DNA from: Macropodus opercularis | Taxonomy: Eukaryota > Chordata > Actinopteri > Anabantiformes > Osphronemidae | DNA: 64,000 nt | Assembly (NCBI GenBank): GCA_030770545.1 | Contig: JAUCMP010000026.1 | Location: 2,398,501-2,462,500, forward strand | Reading direction: 5' to 3' | Part shown: positions 51,901-61,400 of the stretch, one piece after another | Layout of the letters: every line of letters starts with the position of its first letter | Position numbering within the stretch: the stretch's first letter is position 1 | Position numbers and translations under genes: made by a program | The notes under the pieces: generated by a model | Seen by the model: the letters and a program-made list of their open reading frames with translations, nothing else | What the model was told of the DNA's origin: nothing | Database searches by the model: none

Positions 51901-53335
51901 TGTGTTTACAGCCAGCCAGGTTACAGTCAGCATTCTTCAAGAATAGTCATGCTAATGGATCTATCTACTATTGGGGAGGATTAAAGAAGCCACGTTTCCC
52001 CTGGTACAGAAGCTGGTTCTCTTCCGTGTGTGTGCGTTGCCAGGTTTCTTAAGTGGCTTTGTCCTGGTGCACATGTGCTTGACAAACGACTGCAGACATG
52101 GAAAGTCTGAATTAGAGGAGAGGTCGTTACATGCTGTGTAATTCTCCGCTATGCGTCTCCTCCCCAGCTACAATGGTGTGGCTCGTCAACATGGCTGACA
52201 CTGACGGGCCAAAGAGGAATTCAACAGAAGCAGCTTCGCCTCAACAAGAGACGCAAGCAGGTGAGCAGAGTGTCAGAGTTGGAGATCGACTGGTTACTTT
52301 TGGAGCTTTGTGATCGTTTAGTCTGACTGATGACTTGTCAGCAGCGGTGGCGTCTCCAGAGCCTTCCAGTCCGTCACAGGACGACGGAGGTTTCACCCCC
52401 TCCTGGGTCAATCAGCAGCAGCACCAGCTGGGGCAGCTCCAGTCCACTGAGGAAAGCAGACGGGAAATCCAGCAGATGCCCTCGGCTCGTCCTCCCGTCG
52501 AAGATGACGATGAGGAGAGTGAGTGCCGGCAGCCGATCGCTGTACATCGCTGACCTTCTTTCATGAGAAGCGTTTAATATACTAGATTTACCTTTTGAGC
52601 TGAAGCTAAAACCTCCCAGATTGTCTGGCTCCTCGTGTGCAGTCAGTAACTTTCAGTTCTCGCTTTTCTTAGGAACATCTTAGGAACCTTTTTCATGTGT
52701 TCCCTTTTCTCTGAAATGAGTCCATGTGTGAATGTGACTCTTTGGCTCCAGACTGTATTAGTTGGAAATACTAGGAAACTAGTTTTTCATTGCAATGACT
52801 AGGTTTCATCACTAGATCAGCAGCGTCTGGGGGCCGGTGCTCCTTTTAATTCAGTAAATGCCAGATCTGACCTCTTGCTTGTAGAGTAATTACAGATGAG
52901 TTGTGTTTGAATTGTTTTCAGGAGGCGTCAAGTTGGGGCTTGGCGACTTCATCTTCTACAGCATGTTGGTGGGAAAGGCCTCAGCCAGCGGCGACTGGAA
53001 CACCACACTCGCCTGCTTCGTTGCCATCCTCATTGTGAGTGACCGCGGCTGCTGGCTGTGTGGAGCCCGAGCCACCGCAGCCTAACCACACTTTGTGAAC
53101 CACTTCACCTCATAACTGGCTGTTGTGCTGGTTTTGTTTTGTTTGCTCAACGTGCTGCTTTGTCCGTCTCTTCCTGCAGGGTCTGTGTCTGACGCTGCTG
53201 CTCCTCGCCATCTTCAAGAAAGCGCTCCCGGCTCTGCCCATCTCCATCTTCTTCGGCCTGGTCTTCTACTTCGCCACAGACAACCTGGTGCAGCCTTTCA
53301 TGGACAAGCTGGCGCTGCACCAGTTCTACATTTAG
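48944..53335 (+). CDS. psen1: Presenilin 1, catalytic subunit of gamma-secretase (10 coding exons)
   Basis: Coding exons: 48944-48979, 49895-50223, 50500-50641, 50782-50849, 50942-51162, 51685-51783, 52168-52260, 52345-52518, 52922-53034 and 53180-53335; 1431 nt, 476 residues (human 467). Presenilin-1 is the nine-helix aspartyl protease that cleaves Notch, APP and other type I membrane proteins. The catalytic aspartates are Asp266 in VYDLLAV and Asp396 in GLGDFIFYS; the PALP motif is at about 442-445; the C terminus is FHQFYI-like (LHQFYI). TM1 begins after DEELTLKYGAKH. The hydrophilic N terminus is acidic with a glycine-rich stretch (SGGNGGGGGSGNG), and the TM6-TM7 loop is divergent, as usual. 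The 3' end of the loop reads DDGGF, as in human. Lys192 replaces a glycine conserved in mammals (human Gly183) at an exon junction. Strong identity in helices and VFIKYLPEWTAW favour psen1 over psen2. Confidence 0.97.
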
Positions 53336-54870
53336 CAGGTCGCTGCCCTGATGACCCTCACCCATAGCTCTCTGGGCCAACAACCCGGGAGCTGTGACAG
53401 CCAGGGAACACAGGGCGACGCAAGTGCCGCTTCCGCCCGCACATCCCCTCCTACGAACTCACGACGGGACACAACTTATTTTGTTTGCCTTTCTCTTTGA
53501 CACCAAGCGGGAGTATTCCCCAACAGCTGTTTTTTTTTAAACTTTTATTTCTGTTTTAAGATGAAATCTCTTGCTTGGTTTTGTCAGCTCCTTTTCAAAT
53601 TGGGAATATTAAACCTTTTATTTATCCAGGAAAGGTTTACAAGAGATCTTCTGCTCCATCTCAGCAGTGCTCTGCTTCACTTTGTTCGGGCCAACCAGTC
53701 TTTTTACAGTAGGTGCCTTGCGCAGGGACACCTTGGCGGTAGCTGTTGAGCTTCACAGACTTTCAGACATCTGTTCCAGTCATGAGGCTTTTTAGGTTTT
53801 CATTACCTAATCATGACTCGCAAGCTTCAGTTGCCCCAAAACTAAATTCAAAAATGCCTTCAGAGTGATGGACATCAAGTGATGATACTGATTTTAGGTA
53901 ATTGTGTATGAGCCCAGCCACCAGAGACGTCTGTTCTCCCTGCTTGTCCACAGTAGACGCCAAAACCAAAGCCCTGAAGTTGGAGCGAATTCACACCAGA
54001 AACATCTAGAGTGAACACAGAGGTTTGAGTCCTTTTAGTCTGGAGACGTTAAATGTATGTTTAGTCTATAAAATATATAACACATGGCGAGTTCACCATA
54101 GTTTTTTCCCTTATTTGAACTATAAGTCACGTCAGAATTCACAACCTGCAGAGGGAGGAAACTTCACACACTCACACCTGAGACCTGCTTGAAGGTTCAG
54201 TGCCTTGCTAAAGGGCATTTCAGTTGTTGTTGTGGGACAGTACGTGTCCTTCATTCTGTTCTCGTTTTTCCAGCCTGTCCAGGGATTGTAACCTGTAATA
54301 ATGTGGTCACAAGCCGAACCTTTAGGCTGCTGCGGTGATGACGCTCGCCTGGTGCTGTCTTCAACTATGCTACATCAAATCAAATAATTTCATCTATACA
54401 CGTAAAGCTGTGTTTTGTAAGGTAGAGAAGGCAGAAGAGATAAACCACAACACTAAGAAAATCTGGGAAACAAAAGGTTTGAGAGAAAAACATGAATAAA
54501 TGAGAAATGTAGAAGTAGTTCAATTTCAAACTTGAATTTGTGAAGGTTTTGGAAAATATACTTTCCATTTTTAGCATTACAGTGTAAAACTGGTCGGTTC
54601 GGTCTGAAACGCTAACGTGAATGAACCCAAACCTTGAGAGAAGACGAGCTGCACAGAGCTGCCATGGTCCAAACGAAAAGAAGAGAAACCCGGGGGAGAA
54701 TAACGGAAAAGAGTTTGTTCTGAGACTCGTTTTCCCCATTTTAGTCTTTTCGGGAATTTGTTGGGTTGTTGACTTATTTTCCATTCTTCACATGCGTATG
54801 TGTGTTATGCAAGATTATTCATTTCAGATTTGTTCTTTTTTTTAATAAATAATGTCACTGAAACGTCTTC
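53336..54870 (+). other. psen1: psen1 3' UTR
   Basis: No coding sequence is supported after the TAG at 53333-53335. The 134-residue minus-strand frame at 54380-54784 is Phe/Ser/Leu-rich antisense noise. The region ends at the AATAAA 54844-54849. Confidence 0.7.
54844..54849 (+). terminator. psen1 polyadenylation signal
   Basis: AATAAA directly after a T-rich run, followed by TGTCACTG and TTCTTTGTTAGTTGT, a GT/T-rich downstream context. It is the first convincing signal after the psen1 stop. Confidence 0.7.
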
Positions 54871-55612
54871 TTTGTTAGTTGTATTTAGAGTATCTGCACG
54901 AGAAACCATCAGACTCAGGTTCCTCAAATACAAACATATATATTTTTTCCAGAGAAATCATCAAAACAAACCCTAAACGCTACAGTTTTTAGCCGGTCGT
55001 GCTGCGTGTGAGATGTCACCAATAGGAAGTCGTAGCTGTTAAGTAGACGTAGTATAAAAGTGTAATACTGGCTTCTGGAACGTAGCAAAGTAGAACTGCC
55101 TTCGTAATAGCAGCAGAAAATGCCTCATCAGCACTAATTTCCAACGAGCAAACCCTCCCAGGGGTTGACACACAGCGGTTCACTGGAAATCCCTGCTTGC
55201 TGATGCGCAACTGGCTGACGGGCACCGCTGGCACGTCGCCTGGAGTGGTGGGCCATTAGCCGTCACCATGGCGACCGGAGAGCGGCTCAGTAAGGCGGGT
55301 TAGCGTTTAGCCCCTGGCTTAGCCTCTGTTAAGTTCTGGCACTTGTCTCGCTTTTCTTTGTGTTCGGTTTAACCTTGCCTATAGACAGGTGGACTAGTCG
55401 ACCTTTCTGCATGGAGCAGACGTACGTGGTAGCTCAGTGTTCGTCCCAGGATAGCTCCACTAAGGGGATTACTGAGCAGGGAGGGATGAGAGTAAGTGAC
55501 GGGATTAATTCCTCTATAATCATTCCACACAAGCAACAAGTGTGCACAACAGCAAAAGCTTGGACAAACGGGACACAATCAGCGTGAAGGTGAATAGAAG
55601 CTTTGGAAGAAG
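54871..55612 (+). promoter_or_regulatory. Upstream region and probable promoter of the coiled-coil gene
   Basis: This interval separates the psen1 poly(A) site from the 55613 ATG. It includes an RFX X-box-like palindrome GTCACCATGGCGAC (55262-55275), which overlaps a YY1-like CCATGGCGAC and an 11-codon reading frame (ATG at 55268, stop TAG about 36 nt later). A strong GTAAGT donor occurs near 55492, but no pyrimidine-rich acceptor is evident before the ATG, so a spliced leader is unproven. Confidence 0.45.
55262..55275 (+). promoter_or_regulatory. RFX X-box-like motif
   Basis: GTCACC, a 2-nt spacer, then GGCGAC. The left half matches the X-box consensus GTNRCC fully and the right half matches RGYAAC at five of six bases. 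It lies about 340 bp upstream of an ORF encoding a small coiled-coil protein. A single motif can occur by chance, and YY1 could also bind here. Confidence 0.4.
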
Positions 55613-55885
55613 ATGTCTAAGGACAAGCTGGAGAGCCTGGTGAAGCGCATGGAGGATACTCTCTCCGAGATGGAGCAGCTAAAGCTTCACTGTGGGAAGC
55701 AGAGCGAAGAGCTGAGCCAGCTGGTGGTGGAGCTGCGGAGGGAGAACCAGGAGCTGGTGGAGAAGTACAACCAGCTCGCTGTGGAGATGAAGGAGGCCAA
55801 GGAGATTATAGAACAGCTACAGGACACGAAATATGCCTTTAACGCAAAGGAGCGGCAGGCCCAGAAACTCAGCCGGCAGCTCTGA
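55613..55885 (+). CDS. Unrecognised small coiled-coil protein, 90 residues
   Basis: I do not recognise this protein. It is an uninterrupted single-exon frame, MSKDKLESLVKRM to KLSRQL, ending in TGA. The start context GAAGAAGATGT is acceptable, and no better in-frame upstream ATG is seen. Nearly the whole length is a predicted charged coiled coil with heptad-spaced Leu/Val/Met residues (for example LVVELRRENQELVEKY and IIEQLQ) and one cysteine at residue 27. There is no signal peptide or membrane segment, so a cytosolic or nuclear scaffold or adaptor is likely. Third codon positions are strongly G/C-rich (CTG, GAG, AAG, CAG), unlike the AT-rich flanks, which argues for real coding sequence. 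It lies about 740 bp after the psen1 poly(A) signal and has its own poly(A) signals about 575-610 bp downstream. It could be an exon of a larger spliced gene, but no strong donor precedes the stop. Confidence 0.75.
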   Translation: MSKDKLESLVKRMEDTLSEMEQLKLHCGKQSEELSQLVVELRRENQELVEKYNQLAVEMKEAKEIIEQLQDTKYAFNAKERQAQKLSRQL

Positions 55886-56515
55886 GACTGTAGGTGGACG
55901 GCACCCGGCTTGATTCCTAAAGACCGGGTGGGCGTGAAGGCTAAGTGGGCACAGCTGTTTGCATCGACGTATAGAACGAGTGTTTTCTCTCTGGCTATGT
56001 TCCACGTTGGGTCTGGAGGGGGTAGAAGTGAAGCTTGGTAATTTCAATGTTAACCTAAATCCTGTGGCTTAGGACTCCTGTTAAAGTCACGTCTAGACTT
56101 AAAGACCATGAATCAGAAGAGGGGACGATGTGGGAAGGAGCTTTTTAAAAGTGGCTAAAGATTATGCATAAGACATTATGCTCATTAGGCGTCTGTAATT
56201 AAAGCTCCGCTGCGTTGGCCCCGTAAAGGTTTTATGTGCTCATGTTATTTCTAGATGTATAGCGATCAAAAGAAGTGGGTGGTCACCTGTTATGCTCTTT
56301 GTAGAGGTTAAAAGCTAAAAATACCTGATTATCCCTTTATGCCCTCAACCATGTGAGACGTGAGGCCTCAAGGTCCCAGACCTGCATCCACACTGGGCCA
56401 CAGGGCGGAGAAGACACAGAGCTACTAAACACGGATGACTCTAAATGTTTATGCATCCAAATAAAGCAACGCTGACATGTTTAACATTTACAATAAAAAA
56501 CCAGTGAAAGATGAG
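55886..56515 (+). other. 3' UTR of the coiled-coil gene with two polyadenylation signals
   Basis: Non-coding, AT-rich sequence after the TGA at 55883-55885. AATAAA hexamers occur at 56460-56465 and 56492-56497, the second followed by GATGTGTCTGTGGGTT, a typical GT-rich downstream element. Their presence supports an independent transcription unit. Confidence 0.55.
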
Positions 56516-57740
56516 AATCTGATGTGTCTGTGGGTTCAATGTGTAATTTCAAAACACTTGACATTAAACACTGACGGAAACGTTTCTTCGTTGCTTCATT
56601 AGGTTCTGGTTACCTGGAAAGTCAAGCGACATGACAAATATTCACACTTTACTGTGGCCTAAACAAGTTTTAGTCCAGCTTTTTTATGAAGGAGTCGCAG
56701 ACACTTTAACAGTACAAAGTTAGCTGAAGAAAAACACGCATTACACCCAGAATGTTTTTTACACAAGCCCACAACTACATAACTCTGCACAATTATAGCT
56801 TTAGGTGGCGTCCTGTAAAACCTCACCCCCAACCGGGACGACAAGTGGGGATAAAAATCTTTTTGGGACTCATGTCAGCAGAGGTTTAAGCATAGCTGTG
56901 GTTGCGGTTGTTTCCCCTTTAAACCTGACATAATGACTTTCTGGGATGTTTTTGTGATTTCTACTCACTGAGATGATATAATCTTAAACTTCTCTTAGAT
57001 CGTTAGTTGATTGACTGGAAGAGAAGAAGACAGAAGAACTGCAGAAACCTTCTATGGCAGAACCAAAGCTACAGAACCTCAGTCTGTTCTGAAACAGTTT
57101 CTGTTTCTATCACGGTCGTCGCCTTTACTTCCCCCTCTCGGCTTTTATTTTGTAGTCCCATCACCTGCGCCTTCCTGTAGCTTTACCGCCGCCAATCAGC
57201 CTCACCTGAGATCAACGCGGGTAATGGAAGGAGCTGGATGTGTGGACAGCCGCAGCTCACTCTGCTCATTAATGTTCAGATATGTCTGCTTTAATCCTCG
57301 TCTTGGTGTCAGTATTACGGTAATGAGTCTTCTCAGGCGTCTATTTCTCGCGTTGACTTAGTTAATTGACACCTGATTACGACCCAAACCAACTTCTGGC
57401 TTGTTGGTTAGAGCCGCAGGCCACCGCTGGAGTTTCTGAAGAGTTTTTATTCTCTTTCTTGCCGCTTGTCCACGACCTGTTCACCTTATGAGCATTTCTT
57501 TAGCTTTACTGTAGCGCTAAACACTATGGCCCAGTTTGTGTCAGGACCCACATACATCCGTCTTTACCGAGGCTGTCGCGCTTGTCATCATTTGCAGCTA
57601 AAAATAATAAGCTTGGAGGATAACCCTGGTATTACGGTGGAAGCGTGGTAGTGACTTTGGTTTATGCAAAGTGGGGACAAACCTTTTTCAAAGCCCTCAT
57701 CGTTGACCGCTGTTCTTATGAGACGCTGTTATTTCTGCAG
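56516..57740. other. Intergenic region upstream of papln
   Basis: No supported gene. The frames here (for example 57011-57361) are short, unstructured and unlinked to splice sites. A papln promoter is expected near the right edge, where the sequence becomes GC-rich. Confidence 0.6.
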
Positions 57741-58023
57741 TGGGAAATTACAGAGTGCGCGTCAAAGACCCCGTCGCCGTCAGGAGGGGCTGGATGCGCG
57801 CTGCTTAAAAAGCGCGGTGCCGACGCGGAGGAGGTTCGACCAGCGCGACTTTCTCCGCTCATCGTCTGTTTCCTGTCAGGAGACAAAGGGGAGCAGCCAG
57901 ACCAGCCTCCTCAAATATCCCGGACGCTAGGTCGCGTTTCCAGACGCGCCTTCAAGCTCCGGATAGAAACCTGCGCCTTCTCCGAGGATCCACCGAGACG
58001 CCGCATTCAGAGCCACTGATCAG
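57741..58023 (+). other. papln: Probable non-coding first exon and promoter-proximal region of papln
   Basis: A GC- and CpG-rich block ends at a consensus donor, TGATCAG/GTGAGT, at 58023/58024. It is followed by a 467-nt intron whose acceptor (TTCGTTTCCAG, ending at 58490) lies six bases before the papln ATG. The two overlapping open frames here (57645-58019 and 57664-57930) have no domain and are attributed to CpG-rich leader sequence. Confidence 0.55.
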
Positions 58024-58496
58024 GTGAGTTGGTCCAAACTACGGCACTGGACGTTCCTTCCAACTCAAGGTGGATATTTTATGTGAGTTTGCTTGAATGA
58101 CGGCTCCGCGAATAACAAGGAATGAGGTTAATCAAGTGCGTCACCGAGAAGTGCTCGATGTGTTACTGAGCCCATAAAGCTGTGATTCACTGGGCTATTG
58201 AGGGTTTTTTGAGCAGGTGCTTGTTTCCTCCTGGTTGAGGAACAGTTTGTCTGGTTGGGTAACAGCTGCTCATCTGTGAGGCTGGAGGCTTGATGAGCAC
58301 CTTGACCAAAAACAGCAGGAGTCACTGGGTAGCTTTCAAAATGAAGATGCTGCGTCACAGCTGAGCTGGGTTGTGTCTGGGAAGAATAATGGATAATTCT
58401 ATATAATACAGCATCTTTACACATGAAGATCAGATCAGTATCGTTTCTCTGTGTAGTAGAATTAGACCCAGTGTTTTTGTTCGTTTCCAGGCAACA

Positions 58497-61400
58497 ATGA
58501 AGATGCTCCTGCGTCTGGGAGTCGTCCAGCTGCTCTTGGCTCCAGTGTTGATGGTAAAACTCTTCAAAAGCACTGTCTTTGCATTCAAAGTGTATATATA
58601 CATATTTCATTCCAGTTTTCGGATTTAGTTGGAACAATCTCATCTCAAAGTCCAAATAGTTTTGCCAACTGAGTGATTCTGCTTGATTTCAGCTTCTCGT
58701 GATGATTCATGTCGCAGTGTAACCTGTGAACCTCTGTTTGGCTTCCAGGTGCCCAGTGTGGACTACTGGGACTCGTGGGGTCTGTATGGGGAATGCAGCC
58801 GCAGCTGTGGTGGGGGTGTAGCCATGAGGACCAGACGCTGCATCACTCACAGGTAACTGTTCTTTATTGCATTTACGCGCACATGAACATGCCGACATCA
58901 AAGTCAGTGTTGTTCTACACACGCAGGTCCTGCCTTGTGTGAGAGGAATGCCTTGCAGATGTGGGCTTGTCTTACGTCTGCAGCAGACTGCAGGGAGGGA
59001 CCCCTTCACGTTTAAAGGGCGGTGCTTTGTTGGGAGTTGTCCCTCGGCTGCTGGGAATGAGCTGCGAAGGATAATATTTGATTGAATGGCTGAAAAAGAG
59101 GTTTACACAATTAATGAGGCGTGTTGGAGGAGCATGATTTGGATCAACCAGCACACGAGTAAATGTTGTTAGTTAGGATCCGTCACTGTCTCCACTGCGA
59201 TTTAACCTCTGATGAAAGGTCGATGCTGATCATGTTCTACATCTGTCACTCTAACGCGGCAAAGACGCCCACGAGGCAGAAGCGTTGTCTCGAACATGTT
59301 CAAGCGGTTTTATGATTAATCTTAAACCCAGACTTAAGCTTAAGACCAGACCAGCCTGATGCGTCCGTCCAGTCATCAGTGCTCGGTTCGCTGCTGGCTT
59401 CCAACGTGTCTGTGCAGCCAGTCAGTGAGTCAGTCTGTGTCTGAATCATTACTACCACTGCTGAAACACACCTTTAAACACTGTGATTGCACAAGCTGGG
59501 TCATTGTGCGCTTCGCAGCAACTCTGAGGAAACAATTCTGACCTTCATGTGCTACCATTCCATACCAGTTACCTTTTTGAGTGACAGACGATTTAAAATG
59601 TTATTTTCTAGCCCCAGGTGAAAGCTGAGCGCTGGGATTTGTTGCCACACGTTTTGGTTTCAGTTCTGGCAGCCGGCAGGGCCTGGCGCGCTGCCAGGCT
59701 TTAGGGCAGGTACTTTTTGGAGGTGACTTAATGACGACTTCTCAGCATGGCTGGAAGGGAGGGTGGCACGACACTCACACGCTGTCTCACAGTGCAGACG
59801 TGCTAGTGCACGGATGTTTGGGTGCAGCGGTTCTCTGCCGTGCTGAGAAGTCAGGTTTTTACAGAGAAACACAATGTTAGACTCAAACTGGTCATTTCTG
59901 CTTTTGGAGACGTTTTCTTTTTGCATATGTTTGCAAGTCAGGAGAGAGTGAAAGACGGATGATGGCTTTTGTTTACAGCCACATGTTGTCTTCTGTGGGT
60001 GGGCGGGACGTCGCGTCAGCTCCTCGGTGAAGAGGTTCTGCCGTCACATCCAGCTGTGCTGTAATTTTCGTTCACTACTTTTCCACAAACAGAACTGACG
60101 GAGAACACAACTGTGTTGGACAAGATAAAACGTATCGCTCCTGCAACACCCAGGTGACCCTGCATGAATTAATTCATTCATTATGCTTCATGTTACCTTT
60201 TTCATTCTTGTTTGCAACCTGTAATTTCTCCTTAGTTGACCTTTGACCCTCTTCTTTGCATCTGTTCTTCTCAGTACTGTCCAGAGGGATCCAGAGATTT
60301 CCGTGAAGAGCAGTGCTCCCAGTTTGACGGGACTGACTTTCAGGGGAAGCGCTACACGTGGCTCCCGTATTACGGAGGTCAGGACCGTGGGCCGATCGGA
60401 CGTCCAGGACTATTTTGCTGCTCTAATCTCTAACCGGCATCTCAATGACCACGTCTTGCAATCTGCTTCACAGCCGATAACCCCTGTGAGCTGAACTGCA
60501 TCCCGAAAGGCGAAAACTTTTACTACCGCCACCGCAGCGCCGTGGTCGACGGCACGCCCTGCCACCCAGGCCGGAGGGACGTGTGCGTGGCTGGAGTGTG
60601 CAAGGTCGGCGACGCAGAAAATGGCAAAGAACAAAATGAAACCAAATGCTCTGTTCTCCCAGAGCCTCACAAAGAGCCTCAGTCTCTCTAACCTCTGACC
60701 TCACGTCTGTAACGCCGCCTCTGCAGAGAGCGGATGTCCTAGCCCACACGGTTATCAGCTCTTATTTCCACACATAATTATTCCAGATGAGTTCCAGGCT
60801 GCTGTTGGCTGTTTAACAGAAAAGTGGTCCCTCACTCACACACGTTTAAATCCAACCCTGTCTTGGTTTGGCCTTGAATTTGATATTTGCTTTTTTTTCC
60901 TACACTGACTAAAAGGACAACATTTCAACTCTGCAAACATAATTTTGAATTTCTGTTGCTCGTTCAGCGTCTGGGCTGCGACAACACGCTGAAGTCTTCT
61001 CAGCAGGAGGATCCCTGCCTGCAGTGTGGGGGGAACGGAGCGTCCTGCCACCGTGTCCAGAACAGCTTCTCCGTCCGCAGCCTGCCGACGGGTACGGAGC
61101 ACGTTTCAACACGTTAGTGATCACATGACGTTTGTCAACACAACAAGACCGTATGAGTCAAAGGAGTCATTTCTCACACAGGCTACAACCAGATGTTCAT
61201 CATCCCTGTTGGCGCCACCTCCATCAGCATCAGAGAGACGGTGGCCACACGCAACTACCTCGGTTTGTTGTGGATGATCGTTGGTTATTCTCTAGTGCCT
61301 GCAGCCCCTAACGGGCGCTGATCTGTTGTGCAGCTATCAAGAACCTGCGTGGAGAGTACTACCTGAACGGCCACTGGGTAATTGAGTTTTCCAGGGCGAC

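Noticed and set aside
54380..54784. 134-codon minus-strand frame in the psen1 3' UTR
   Set aside because: Phe/Ser/Leu-rich composition typical of the complement of A-rich UTR, with no domain or transcription signals.
55268..55303. 11-codon frame starting ACCATGGCG in the coiled-coil gene upstream region
   Set aside because: Good start context, but it overlaps the X-box/YY1-like motif and there is no evidence it is transcribed; not called as a CDS or confirmed uORF.
57645..58019. 124-codon frame upstream of papln
   Set aside because: Lies in a CpG-rich leader ending at a GTGAGT donor; overlaps a second frame and shows no domain. Treated as non-coding first exon.
58128..58655. 175-codon minus-strand frame across papln exon 1
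   Set aside because: Antisense to the papln signal-peptide exon, no recognisable domain, and no promoter or splice support.
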